NCBI GenBank assembly: GCA_024402695.1
Contig: JAKSTG010000002.1
Coordinates: 1-64,000 of the forward strand
DNA length: 64,000 nt
From: Treponema sp.
GTDB taxonomy: Bacteria; Spirochaetota; Spirochaetia; Treponematales; Treponemataceae
Direction of reading: 5' to 3'
The notes beneath the pieces are model-generated. The model searched no databases. It was not told where the DNA came from and was given only the letters and a program-made list of their open reading frames with translations. Made by a program: the position numbers and the translations under genes. Positions 34,810 to 44,220 of the stretch are shown piece by piece. Numbering within the stretch: the first letter of the stretch is position 1; each line of letters starts with the position of its first letter.

Positions 34810-36396
34810 CTAAAAAGTAAACTTTACCATCAGCGAGGCACTTCCGCTTCTAGAAGCGTATCTGCCGGTACATAATCTTCTCTTTCCGTTAAATAATTTT
34901 ACTGTATCTTCTATGTTAAGCGCAATTCTTACGCCTTCCTTCAGTTCTATGCTGCTTTCCAGGTCCAGAACAGGGGTAGAATCCCGGGAAAGAACCGGAA
35001 ATTCCATTTTTCCGGATACGTCCCATTTTCCACCATCATATTTTGCAAAGGCAAAAACCGACTGTTCATCTTCAGTAGAAGGCACAAAATCAAAGTTCGA
35101 ATTCCAGCCGAAAGCCATATTCAGATTTCCAAAATCAAGAATCACATTCTCTGTAGAATAAATCAGCTGTCTGTCTTTGGCTTCAAAACCGTAAAGGCCG
35201 CAGGCCGAAAGGTTCTCGTAATCAGGCTGAATGTAGGCGTTTCCAAAAGCAGTTTTGCGGTATTCCACATCAACTTTCAGTCCAAAGAAATCTTTTATCG
35301 GGAAGAAAACAGCAAGGTTTCCGTACCAGTCGGAAACTTCCTTGTGGGTCAATCCGTCGTCGCCAAAAGCGTTTACGGCTGTAAAAAGATTGTCTTTTTC
35401 AAGAGCAGAAACTTTTCTGCCATCCGAAGACATACCGCCTTCCAGACCAATCACCATATCAGTTTCCGAAATTCCAATAGGGAAACGGAAAGTTGTATTA
35501 ACTGTGAATGGGACCAGAACTTTCTGGTTTCCAATGTTGTTTCCAAATACTGCGCCAACATCTCCCAGAAGCATTACATATCTGTTCTGCCACAGCATTT
35601 CTGCACCTGTGTAGCCACGATGATATGTGTTTCCGTTTCCCTTTTCAAAATCATAGTTTCCGTAAAGAGAAGTCTGAAAATCCTTATAATGCCAGAGCAT
35701 TCTGAGTTCCGGTGAAATCCCGCCATACAGGCTGTCGTCCTTTCTTTCCAGACTGCGGTTATAAAGACCACCTTCAAGTCCGGCTGACAATTCAAATCCT
35801 TTTGGAAGATATCCAATGTAAGAAGCTTTTCCTGAATAGACAGTTCTTGTATAAGAAGATGATTCCTCAAAACCCTGAAGTCCGGATTCTGCATCAAGGA
35901 AAGTTCCATTCAGCTTCAGAAGATTTTTATTGTCGTTCCAATGGAAAACTTTACCGGCTCCAAGGGAGAAAGTACGGTCATAAAAACCTTTGGCAAAATC
36001 ATCTTTTTTGAAGCTTTTCTGTGTGTCGTAAAGAAGACTCAAGTAATATGAATCTGGAGTGTTCTGACTGCAAAGATTCAATCCGACAAAAATATTTCCC
36101 GGCCATCCAGCACCAACAACTCCATCAACTCCCGAAAGGACTTTCTCTGGTTCCGGCTCAGGTTCAACAGGAACTTCTGCTACCTCTGGAACAATCACTT
36201 CTGTTTCTACTGTCCCGGCCGGAACAGTCACAGTCTGACTAACCTTTACTTCCACTTCGGGAACAAAAACTTCCGACGAATCTTCAACAATTGTAGTCAG
36301 ATCCGGAAGATAAATTCCTTCCTCCGCAGTAAGTGAAAATGCTGCAAAGGCCAGAAGAGTTGCAATTACAAATTTATTTCTGATTACACTTTTCAT
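34810..36396 (-). CDS. Predicted outer-membrane beta-barrel protein
   Basis: This 528-residue protein has a signal peptide (MKSVIRNKFVIATLLAFAAFSLTA). A linker rich in Val/Pro/Glu (about 45-85, EVPVEPEPEPEKV) follows, then alternating polar/apolar strands with many Tyr, Gly and Asn residues to the end. The C-terminus SASLMVKFTF ends in the Phe typical of barrel proteins recognised by BamA. It overlaps the TPR gene by 4 bp and lies 70 bp upstream of the sigma gene. It may be a porin or structural barrel; no specific family is recognised. Confidence 0.7.
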   Translation of the reverse strand: MKSVIRNKFVIATLLAFAAFSLTAEEGIYLPDLTTIVEDSSEVFVPEVEVKVSQTVTVPAGTVETEVIVPEVAEVPVEPEPEPEKVLSGVDGVVGAGWPGNIFVGLNLCSQNTPDSYYLSLLYDTQKSFKKDDFAKGFYDRTFSLGAGKVFHWNDNKNLLKLNGTFLDAESGLQGFEESSSYTRTVYSGKASYIGYLPKGFELSAGLEGGLYNRSLERKDDSLYGGISPELRMLWHYKDFQTSLYGNYDFEKGNGNTYHRGYTGAEMLWQNRYVMLLGDVGAVFGNNIGNQKVLVPFTVNTTFRFPIGISETDMVIGLEGGMSSDGRKVSALEKDNLFTAVNAFGDDGLTHKEVSDWYGNLAVFFPIKDFFGLKVDVEYRKTAFGNAYIQPDYENLSACGLYGFEAKDRQLIYSTENVILDFGNLNMAFGWNSNFDFVPSTEDEQSVFAFAKYDGGKWDVSGKMEFPVLSRDSTPVLDLESSIELKEGVRIALNIEDTVKLFNGKRRLCTGRYASRSGSASLMVKFTF

Positions 36397-38375
36397 TTCA
36401 AAAGACTCCTTACAGCTGTCGAGTATTTGCTTTCAGGATAAAGCTGTTTCAAAAGAGCTGCAGTTTCATTGGCATCTCCTTTTTTTCCAAGATGAACAAA
36501 ACATTCTGTTGCTGTATAAAGACTGAAAGCTGCTTTTTCGTCGTCGCCGTTCAGTCTTGAATATTCAGCGGCCTTCAAATATTTTTCGGCAGCTTCTGCT
36601 TTTCTGTTTTCTTCGTAAAAATATTCAGCAAGAATCAGAGCATTTGCGGCGGCCCCTTCTCTTTCATTCACAACATCTTTTTCCTGGATCAAAAGAAGTT
36701 CTGCCGCTAGTTTAATTCCCTTTTCTTTTGATTCAGAATCGCGGACATACAGACCTGCAAGTTCAGTTCCTTTCTCGCGGCCTTCAACTGTGTTCTTTCC
36801 ACCGGCCGATTCATAATCAAGTTCTGCTCTTACAAGTTCTTTGTTTCCGCCCGCAAGAATTTTTTTCATGAAAGCTATCTTCTTTTCCAAAGCTGAATCT
36901 GAACGGCCTTTTCTTTCAAAAAGTTTTTCTGCCGCTTCGCATGCACTTCTGTAATCTTCTCTCTGATAGTTCAGTTCATAAAGTTTTTCCAGAACGTCAT
37001 CCACATAGCGGGAAGATGAACACTGTGTAACAATTCTGTTTCCTGCCAGAAGAGCTTTTGCTGTATCTTTTGTCTTTACAAGACAATCAAATTCATAATA
37101 CATGGCCTGGTCCACATAAGAACCTTTGGCGTAAGTTTCAATATATTTTCTGCATTTTGGAGCAGCTTCGCTGTAATATCCTTCCAGATAATAGACTTCC
37201 CCGCTTCTGTAAAGTGATTCTTCGGCCTTTATTGAAACAGGGAAACGTTTATATACTTCTGCAAAAGAATCGCTTGCTGCCTTTATTTTGCCCGAAGAAG
37301 CCTGCAATACTGCCAGTTTGTACAGACATTTATCTGAATAAGCTTTGTTCTGCTTTGCATATTTATTCAAAAGGGTTTCTGCTTTTTCTGTTTCTTTTGT
37401 ATCTATGTAGATGTCACTCAGAAGGACCACAGCCTTTTCTTTTTCTGAATCACTTACGGCTTCCTCTACATATTTTTCTGCGCTGATTTTTGCTTTCTTG
37501 TAATCACCTGCAAGAAGATAACTTTGAACTGCCAGATAGCAGGCGTCAATTGTGCGAGGATTTTTATCGGCCTGAATGACATAACGGTCAAAGTTCAAAC
37601 CTGCATCCGAATACTTTCCGTTTTTGTATTCTGCATAAGCCCTGAAATACAAAACGTCTGTTCCGGAACAGTTTGCATAAATTGATGCGGCTTCTGCAAA
37701 TTTTTTTTCGCTTAAAGCACAACCGCCAAGAATCATCAGAGCATCCTGACTTTTGTTTCCGGAAACAACCTGTGCGGCCTTTTTATAATTTTTCTGGTTA
37801 TACAGTATTCTTCCGTAGTCCAGGGCGCCTGCTTCCGAAAGATGTTTGTTGTTCAAAAGGAGTTCGTAAACTTTTGAGGCTTCGGCCAGGTTGCCGGATT
37901 TTACGTAAGCGGAAGCGAGAAGTGATTTCTGTTCGTAGTAAACACGGTTCAGGGAATCAGCTTTCTCATCTGCCAGAAGTGTAATTGTTTTTTCAAAATC
38001 CTTTGATTCGTAATATGCGACGGCAGCAAAATATTTCAGTTCTTCAGAAACTGCTTTGTCGCCTTTTTCTTCTGCCTGATTCCAGAAAGAAATAACTTTC
38101 TTGTAATCCTGCGTAAGAAGAGCGGCTTTTGCACTTACCGCAAAATAAATCTTTTCAAAATTGTCAGCATCCTCATTAACTTCAAGATTTTGAAGCATGG
38201 AAAGTGCAGTTCTTGCATTTTCTTTTTGACTGTCTGTTACTGAAAGAATATCCTGACAGCCGTCATCAACAAGAAGCTTTGCTGCATTCAGGCGACTTAA
38301 ATTCTGAGAAATATCATCTGCGAATGCCGGCATTAAGGCCAGGGCAAGAGAAAAAGTTAAAATCTGTTTTTTCAT
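36393..38375 (-). CDS. Exported TPR-repeat protein
   Basis: This 660-residue protein starts with a signal peptide (MKKQILTFSLALALMPAFA). It consists of repeated helical pairs of TPR type throughout (for example YYESKDFEKTITLLADEKADSLNRVYYEQKSLLASAYVKSGNLAEASKVYELLL and SLYRSGEVYYLEGYYSEAAPKCRKYIETY). Such proteins are protein-protein interaction scaffolds. Its place between a barrel and another exported protein suggests a periplasmic assembly role (inference). It starts 9 bp after the preceding stop and overlaps the barrel gene. Confidence 0.82.
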   Translation of the reverse strand: MKKQILTFSLALALMPAFADDISQNLSRLNAAKLLVDDGCQDILSVTDSQKENARTALSMLQNLEVNEDADNFEKIYFAVSAKAALLTQDYKKVISFWNQAEEKGDKAVSEELKYFAAVAYYESKDFEKTITLLADEKADSLNRVYYEQKSLLASAYVKSGNLAEASKVYELLLNNKHLSEAGALDYGRILYNQKNYKKAAQVVSGNKSQDALMILGGCALSEKKFAEAASIYANCSGTDVLYFRAYAEYKNGKYSDAGLNFDRYVIQADKNPRTIDACYLAVQSYLLAGDYKKAKISAEKYVEEAVSDSEKEKAVVLLSDIYIDTKETEKAETLLNKYAKQNKAYSDKCLYKLAVLQASSGKIKAASDSFAEVYKRFPVSIKAEESLYRSGEVYYLEGYYSEAAPKCRKYIETYAKGSYVDQAMYYEFDCLVKTKDTAKALLAGNRIVTQCSSSRYVDDVLEKLYELNYQREDYRSACEAAEKLFERKGRSDSALEKKIAFMKKILAGGNKELVRAELDYESAGGKNTVEGREKGTELAGLYVRDSESKEKGIKLAAELLLIQEKDVVNEREGAAANALILAEYFYEENRKAEAAEKYLKAAEYSRLNGDDEKAAFSLYTATECFVHLGKKGDANETAALLKQLYPESKYSTAVRSLLK

Positions 38376-38384
38376 AGTCTTAAA

Positions 38385-39743
38385 TTATTCCGGGAAAAAT
38401 CTATCGTTTGAACGGACTCTGGTCAAATACACATAACAGTCTTTGTATCTTCTGATAAATTCAGAAAGTGTCATTTCCTCTCCGTTCATGAATACATAAC
38501 AGTTGAACAATCCGTCTGTTTCAAAGTAAGGCATGAACACAACGTTTTTGTTGAAAACCTTTACTTCAGGAGTACGGTAATCTGTTTCACGAATTGCACC
38601 AAAGAAAATATTTCCTGGTTCTTTATTTGCCAAAACGTAAAGAAGTGATTTCAAAACACCTGTACTGTAACCGCTGTCTTTTACAAAGGTCACTGTATTC
38701 ACAAGTCCGTTGTCTGTTAATCCAGTTGCGAACGGTTCGATTGTTACATCTACTCCAGACTCATTGAATTTATAAACCATTCCTGTGTTTACCGAAAGAA
38801 CAGCTGAACTCAGGTTGCGTACAAAATCCAGAGCAAAAGAAAGTGAGAACTCATTGGAAAGAATTCCCTGGTAGCCGATATCTTTATATTCGACTGTCTG
38901 TCCAAGAAGCGGATAACGTTTCAGCTTACTTCCAGCAATCGGTTCTACAAGACCGTCGGCGATCCACTTAAGGAAGCCTGCAGAAGAAATGAATGTCTTG
39001 TCTGTGTCTTCAAAAAAGCGGAGTTCTTTTCCTGTTGTAAAATCCACCAGGGTATTATTTTCGTCGATCATTGCTGTCGGATGATATGCAAACTTTGGAA
39101 GATTTTCTCTGATCACCTGAGCCATCTGGTGAACGCTGTGGTACATAGAAGTGTCACAAGTTACATAATCCCAAGGCACATTGATTTTTGTGATTCTCTG
39201 AACTTCGGCAAAACTTGCTGTATAGAACTTTTCAAAAGGCACTCCTGTCGGAACATTCTTTACGGCATAGTTTCCGAATATTACTAAATCACAAACTGAT
39301 GTTCTGTTGTATGGAGAAAACTGAATATAAACATCGCTGTTGGCAAGGAAGTAATAGCGGATTCTGATTGGCTTTCCGTCTTTTTTATTACGGATAAGAA
39401 CCCAGCTTCCTGCTGCATCTCCTGGATAAACTTCCTGTTCTTTAGTGATTTTTCCCTGATCAGACATGAAATCTACATTCATTATCATGCGGGGAGAAAC
39501 AAAGATATTGAAAGTAGAGTCTGATTCTTCAAGGCGGATCTGAAATTTCTGTCCTGAAATATTGGACATGATTTCCGGCTCGTTGGAACGAACAATTGTA
39601 AGAGAAGCTTCAAGCCAGCTTTCTCTAATCTGCCGGCGGATTTCAGATGAATCTGGAATTCCAAAGGAATTGTTTTCGGCAAAAAGAAATGCTGCCGCAA
39701 AAGTCATCATCAAAAATCCAATAATTTTCTTTTTCATTTTCAT
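38385..39743 (-). CDS. Exported protein of unknown function
   Basis: This 452-residue protein has a signal peptide (MKMKKKIIGFLMMTFAAAFLFA). The rest has no recognised domain. It is rich in aromatic residues with beta-like stretches (VLIRNKKDGKPIRIRYYFLANSDVYIQFSPYN) and contains a segment (PWDYVTCDTSMYHSVHQMAQVIRENLPKFAY) with regular helices. It is the first gene of the leftward run that leads through the TPR and barrel genes to the sigma factor, so an envelope role is likely. Confidence 0.7.
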   Translation of the reverse strand: MKMKKKIIGFLMMTFAAAFLFAENNSFGIPDSSEIRRQIRESWLEASLTIVRSNEPEIMSNISGQKFQIRLEESDSTFNIFVSPRMIMNVDFMSDQGKITKEQEVYPGDAAGSWVLIRNKKDGKPIRIRYYFLANSDVYIQFSPYNRTSVCDLVIFGNYAVKNVPTGVPFEKFYTASFAEVQRITKINVPWDYVTCDTSMYHSVHQMAQVIRENLPKFAYHPTAMIDENNTLVDFTTGKELRFFEDTDKTFISSAGFLKWIADGLVEPIAGSKLKRYPLLGQTVEYKDIGYQGILSNEFSLSFALDFVRNLSSAVLSVNTGMVYKFNESGVDVTIEPFATGLTDNGLVNTVTFVKDSGYSTGVLKSLLYVLANKEPGNIFFGAIRETDYRTPEVKVFNKNVVFMPYFETDGLFNCYVFMNGEEMTLSEFIRRYKDCYVYLTRVRSNDRFFPE

Positions 39744-39893
39744 ATATAAAACCCCACTTCATTATCGGAACTTTTCTTCTGAGACTTAAATTCCATTCCT
39801 TTCTATAAGCAGGCTGATTTGACTAAATCATTGCCTTTAACTATAGTAAAGTTATTAACTCTCATTAAATTTTCTATTAGAAGGAGACTTGCT

Positions 39894-41027
39894 ATGAAAA
39901 AATTCACAGCAGCTATGGCTGTAGCCCTCACAGTAGTAATGGGTCTTTCAGCAAAACCAAAAAGCAATGATATCACAATTGGTGGTATCTTCCCTCTCTC
40001 AGGTGGCGTAGCCGTTTACGGTGTAGAATGTAAAAAAGGTATCGACCTCGCTATCGAAGAAATCAACGCCGCTGGTGGTGTTCTTGGACAGAACCTGGTT
40101 CTCATCTCTGAAGATGACGAAGGAAATCCTGACAAAACAGTAAACGCTTTCACAAAGCTTACTACAAAAAACAAGGTAAAACTGGTTATCGGTTCTCTTA
40201 CATCAGGATGTACAAAAGCTATCACAACACGTGCACAGGCTTCTAAAATAATCCAGATTGCTCCTGCTGCAACAGCTGCAGACATCACAGATGCCGGAAA
40301 CTACATTTTCCGTACATGTTTCATTGACCCATTCCAGGGAACAGTTGGTGGAAAATTCTCTGCTGAAAACCTCGGATGTAAAAATGCTGCTATTCTTTAC
40401 GACATTGGTAACGACTACTCAGTTGGTCTTACAGACAACTTCGTAGCTGCTTTCGAAAAAGCTGGTGGAAAAATCGTAGCAAAAGAATCTTACGCAACAA
40501 ACGACAAAGACTTCAACGCTCAGATCACAAAGATCAAGAACGCTAACCCAGATGTTGTATACCTCCCAGACTACTACGGAACAGTTGCTCTTATCGCTAA
40601 ACAGCTCCGCGCTCAGGGAATCAACACACCAATCGTTGGTGCTGACGGATGGGACGGTCTCCACGAAAATGCTGGTGATGAAGTTCTTAACGGATTCTAC
40701 TCAAACCACTACGCTGCTGACTCAACAGACCCAGCTGTAGTTAAATACGTAACAAACTTCAAAGCAAAATACGGAACAGAACCAAACTCTTTCGCAGCTC
40801 TTGGTTACGACTCAGTATACCTTCTGAAAGATGCTATCGAAACTGCCGGCGGAGCAAAAGACGTTGCTAAAGTTCGCGCTGCTCTCGAAGCTGCTGATGG
40901 TTCTTACGTTACAGGTAACCTGAAGTTCGACTCAAAACGCAACCCAATCAAATCAGCTGTAATGGTTGAAATGATTAAAGAAAATGGAAAACTTAAGACA
41001 GTTTACAAAGCAACTGTTAATCCATAA
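39894..41027 (+). CDS. Branched-chain amino acid-type ABC substrate-binding protein (LivJ-like)
   Basis: From ATG 39894 with ribosome site AGAAGGAG this gives 377 residues beginning with a signal peptide (MKKFTAAMAVALTVVMGLSA). The Peripla_BP_6 fold is shown by ITIGGIFPLSGGVAVYGVECKKGIDLAIEEINAAGGVLG near the start, VIGSLTSGCTKAITTRAQASKIIQIAPAATAADIT and the C-terminal FDSKRNPIKSAVMVEMIKENGKLKTVYKA. Codon use (many GAC, AAC, ATC, CTC) is more biased than in neighbouring genes, indicating high expression. No permease or ATPase genes are adjacent, so its transporter is encoded elsewhere. Confidence 0.9.
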   Translation: MKKFTAAMAVALTVVMGLSAKPKSNDITIGGIFPLSGGVAVYGVECKKGIDLAIEEINAAGGVLGQNLVLISEDDEGNPDKTVNAFTKLTTKNKVKLVIGSLTSGCTKAITTRAQASKIIQIAPAATAADITDAGNYIFRTCFIDPFQGTVGGKFSAENLGCKNAAILYDIGNDYSVGLTDNFVAAFEKAGGKIVAKESYATNDKDFNAQITKIKNANPDVVYLPDYYGTVALIAKQLRAQGINTPIVGADGWDGLHENAGDEVLNGFYSNHYAADSTDPAVVKYVTNFKAKYGTEPNSFAALGYDSVYLLKDAIETAGGAKDVAKVRAALEAADGSYVTGNLKFDSKRNPIKSAVMVEMIKENGKLKTVYKATVNP

Positions 41028-41082
41028 GTAAAAAATTACATCTTGTAATTCCTAACTTGCCGAATCTAATTTCGGCATTTCA

Positions 41083-41118
41083 TAAAAAAAGGTCTGCGCA
41101 ATGCACAGACCTTTTTTT
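41083..41118 (+). terminator. Rho-independent terminator after the LivJ-like gene
   Basis: The stem AAAGGTCTG / CAGACCTTT is followed by a T-run. A second hairpin (TGCCGAA/TTCGGCA, 41058-41077) without T-run lies just before it. Confidence 0.88.
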
Positions 41119-41171
41119 ATTTCGTAACAATTATTCCCTATTCCTTATTACTTATTCCTTATTCCCTAACT

Positions 41172-42506
41172 TTATTCCTTAGTCTGAAACTTCGCATTAA
41201 GCCCGTTCATTGCTTCCACGAAATTAGGGAAAGTAACACTGCACCATTCAGCATCGGCTACTTCAACTTCTTCACCTTCTGCAAGTCCAAGACCACAGCA
41301 GGCAAGACTCATAACAATGCGATGGTCTTTGTAACTTTCAACTGCGCCACCGTGCATCTTGCATTCGCTTCCGTAAATGAACATTGATTCGCCTGCGTCT
41401 TCAACTTTTGCGCCAAGCTTTGTAAGTTCGCTGCACATTGCAACAACGCGGTCTGTTTCCTTCTTACGGCAGATTTCAACATTTGTAAATTCAACAACAC
41501 CATCAATAAAACAGGCGATTACTGCTAAAGCACAAATTGCATCAGGGAAAGATGCCATGTCTACAACCAATTTTCCGCCAGGCAGATCTTTTGTAGAAAG
41601 TTTTTTTCCACCGCGAACAATCAGGCTTGTTCCTTCGTAATGAATGTCTGCTCCAACCGATTTAAGAACATCAACAATTGCTTTATCACCCTGGCTTTCA
41701 CCTGTATCCACATTGTCGATAGAGATTTCACTGTCTGTTATGAGGGCAGCAATCAGAGGGAATGCAACGCCTTCCCAGTCAGAAGGAATTGTTGTATCAA
41801 AACCTTTGTACTCTGCAGGACCTTCAACTTTTACATTCTTAAAATCCGGAGAAATTGAAACGTGGCTTGGTTCACCAGTAACCTGATCCATCCAGATTTT
41901 TGTCATAGTCAGATAAGGTGTTTCCTGTGGAGTGGCCAATTCCATTTTCATGGTACCTTTCATGCGAAGAGTAGCCATCATAATTCCAGAAATATACTGT
42001 GAAAGCTTTCCATCTGTTTTAAGTACATTGTCTGTACAAATTGGCCCCTGAACTGTAAAAGGCGGCTTATTGTTGTTTGCACTTTCTGCTTTTCCGCCAA
42101 GCTGATTCAAAGCATCCAGAAGATGTCCTACAGGACGTGAACAGATTGATTCATCACCAGTGAAAGTTACTTTTCCGTTCAATGTAGAAAGAACCGGTGA
42201 AAGGAAATACATAAGAGAACCGGAGTTTCCTACATCAATTGTTCCTTCATCAGGCATCTTCAGATTTTTTCCAGCTCCTTCAACAGTCCACATAAGGTCA
42301 GCTGAATCTGTAGGATATTCACATTTTGCACCGATAAGATTCATTGCCTTTGCTGTTGAAAGACAGTCATTACTTGGAAGAGGATTTTTAATGTGTGATG
42401 TACCTTCTGCCATTGAAGCAAGAATCAGAGCACGAATTGTATGGCTTTTTGATCCCGGAACTGTAATGTGTCCGGAAAGTTTTGTATTCTTTGCAATAAT
42501 TTTCAT
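41172..42506 (-). CDS. aroA: 3-phosphoshikimate 1-carboxyvinyltransferase (EPSP synthase)
   Basis: This 444-residue protein joins shikimate-3-phosphate and phosphoenolpyruvate on the way to chorismate. Family signatures include VPGSKSHTIRALILASMAEG near the N-terminus, NSGSLMYFL for the binding site, SQYISGIMMATLRM, DWEGVAFPLIAALI and the late CRKKETDRVVAMCSEL and KDHRIVMSLACCGL. Some positions differ from the E. coli enzyme, as in other divergent EPSP synthases. No other shikimate genes are in the window. Confidence 0.9.
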   Translation of the reverse strand: MKIIAKNTKLSGHITVPGSKSHTIRALILASMAEGTSHIKNPLPSNDCLSTAKAMNLIGAKCEYPTDSADLMWTVEGAGKNLKMPDEGTIDVGNSGSLMYFLSPVLSTLNGKVTFTGDESICSRPVGHLLDALNQLGGKAESANNNKPPFTVQGPICTDNVLKTDGKLSQYISGIMMATLRMKGTMKMELATPQETPYLTMTKIWMDQVTGEPSHVSISPDFKNVKVEGPAEYKGFDTTIPSDWEGVAFPLIAALITDSEISIDNVDTGESQGDKAIVDVLKSVGADIHYEGTSLIVRGGKKLSTKDLPGGKLVVDMASFPDAICALAVIACFIDGVVEFTNVEICRKKETDRVVAMCSELTKLGAKVEDAGESMFIYGSECKMHGGAVESYKDHRIVMSLACCGLGLAEGEEVEVADAEWCSVTFPNFVEAMNGLNAKFQTKE

Positions 42507-42575
42507 AATGAGGCTATTTTAACGACATTTCCCTTTTGATTGAAGTCCACCAATCTTTGATGTAAAATATAGTTT

Positions 42576-44195
42576 ATGGAAAAAAAAGCTATTCTTTTCT
42601 GCGACGATAATACCGGCATTGTTGAATTCGCCCAGTTCCTGAATAAAGACGGGTGGACTATTTTATCTAACGGTAAAACTGCTGAGATTCTCAAAGACAA
42701 TAATATTTCTTTCAAAATTGAACATGCCTTTGACGCCACTCCAAGAAACATTCAGGATTCCACACTTCTCATTCAGAAGATTCTTAAAACTAAGATTCTT
42801 GGAAATGATAATCCTTTTGATAATCCAGACGAAGAGAATAACTATTTCATAGTTTGTGTAAACTTTGATCCTCTTTCTTCTTCTTTCGAATCAATTCCAA
42901 AAGTTGGAATCGGATCTCCTGCACTTGATTCATTCCGCAGTACTGTAATCCGTAACTGTTGTACAAACTTTTCAAATGTTCTTATTCTGACAGATCCAAA
43001 CGACTACAAAGAATGCATTATTGAAGTAAGAACAGAAAATATGCAGCAGTCTTTCCGCATGTACCTTGCAGGAAAAGCTCTGAATATGATTTCGGCTTAC
43101 GACTCTGCAAATGCCAACGCAATTCTGCAGAACAATCCTTTCGCTCAGTCAGCCTTCTTTACATATATGACCATGCCATATAAAAAACATCTGGAGCTCA
43201 AGAAAGGATCTAACTCCTGCCAGAAAGCAGTTGTTTATCAGCTTGGTTCAGATGGCGGCGCCCTTGCAGGTTTCAGAAAAATCCACGGTAATGACGTTAC
43301 ACATAAAATCGTTGCCGACACTTCTTTTGCCTGGGAACAGATTTGTTCTCTCTACGAAAACCTGAAAGTTTCTTCTGCCGTAAACAGCGAAACAAGCGAA
43401 GGCTATCCTTACACAACCCAGTTCACTCCACTTACAGGAACCGTTTATTCAGTACTTGTAAAATACAGAACTGTAGTTGGTGCCGGTCTGGACACTAATG
43501 TCCGTGACTCTTTCAAGAAAACTCTCAGCTATGACATGGATTCAAATATCCATTCGACTTTTGCAACCTCGGCTGTAATCGACGCCGACGCAGCCCGCGA
43601 AATTGCACAGATCACTTTCTCTGCAGTTATGGCACCAAGCTTCACAGAAGAAGCAAAACAGATCCTTTCCGCAAATCCTGAAACTCGTCTTATCATCGCA
43701 ACAAGACCATCTTCTCCAACAATTGATGCCCTTGTTATGGATGGCGGAGTAATCGTTCAGGATGCTGACAAAAAGCTTTTTGACAAATGGACTGTTCCAA
43801 CAAAAACAAGACCAACACAGAAACAGTGTGATGAACTGGCTTTCGGTATGTGTCTTGCAAAGGCAACTAAATCTTATTCGGGTGTTTGTATCAAAGACTA
43901 CTCTGTTGTAGGTATTGCTTCGTCATACTCTTCAAGATTCAAGGCTCTTGGATCTGTTCTTTTCGAAGCAAAACAGACTTATAAAATACACAGTATTGAG
44001 GATGATATAATTGCCGATGTACTTGTTGCCGATACTGAAATTGAACTTTGTGAACCGGTAAAAGAAATGATTGAAAAAGGTGTTAAAGCCATTCTTCAAA
44101 CCGGCGGACATCCAAACGATAAAGAATTTATCGACTACTGTGACGAGCACAATGTTGCTATGATTTTCACAGGAGTTAAACATACAAAATACTAA
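42576..44195 (+). CDS. Divergent PurH-like protein (AICAR transformylase/IMP cyclohydrolase fold)
   Basis: This 539-residue protein has an N-terminal MGS-like domain (ILFCDDNTGIVEFAQFLNKDGWTILSNGKTAEILKDNNI) and an AICAR-transformylase-like body ending in VKAILQTGGHPNDKEFIDYCDEHNVAMIFTGVKHTKY, a clear PurH C-terminus. However, key sites are altered. The usual KTLHPK region is absent. The KH-NPCG motif reads VKYRTVVGAG. The GENPHQ region reads KGSNSCQ. The GAGQ-x-SR region reads ASSYSSR. The length is normal, so this is a divergent or possibly non-catalytic PurH paralogue. No other pur genes are adjacent. Confidence 0.75.
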   Translation: MEKKAILFCDDNTGIVEFAQFLNKDGWTILSNGKTAEILKDNNISFKIEHAFDATPRNIQDSTLLIQKILKTKILGNDNPFDNPDEENNYFIVCVNFDPLSSSFESIPKVGIGSPALDSFRSTVIRNCCTNFSNVLILTDPNDYKECIIEVRTENMQQSFRMYLAGKALNMISAYDSANANAILQNNPFAQSAFFTYMTMPYKKHLELKKGSNSCQKAVVYQLGSDGGALAGFRKIHGNDVTHKIVADTSFAWEQICSLYENLKVSSAVNSETSEGYPYTTQFTPLTGTVYSVLVKYRTVVGAGLDTNVRDSFKKTLSYDMDSNIHSTFATSAVIDADAAREIAQITFSAVMAPSFTEEAKQILSANPETRLIIATRPSSPTIDALVMDGGVIVQDADKKLFDKWTVPTKTRPTQKQCDELAFGMCLAKATKSYSGVCIKDYSVVGIASSYSSRFKALGSVLFEAKQTYKIHSIEDDIIADVLVADTEIELCEPVKEMIEKGVKAILQTGGHPNDKEFIDYCDEHNVAMIFTGVKHTKY

Positions 44196-44220
44196 GCAGT
44201 TTTTTTAGAGGGGAACAAAA

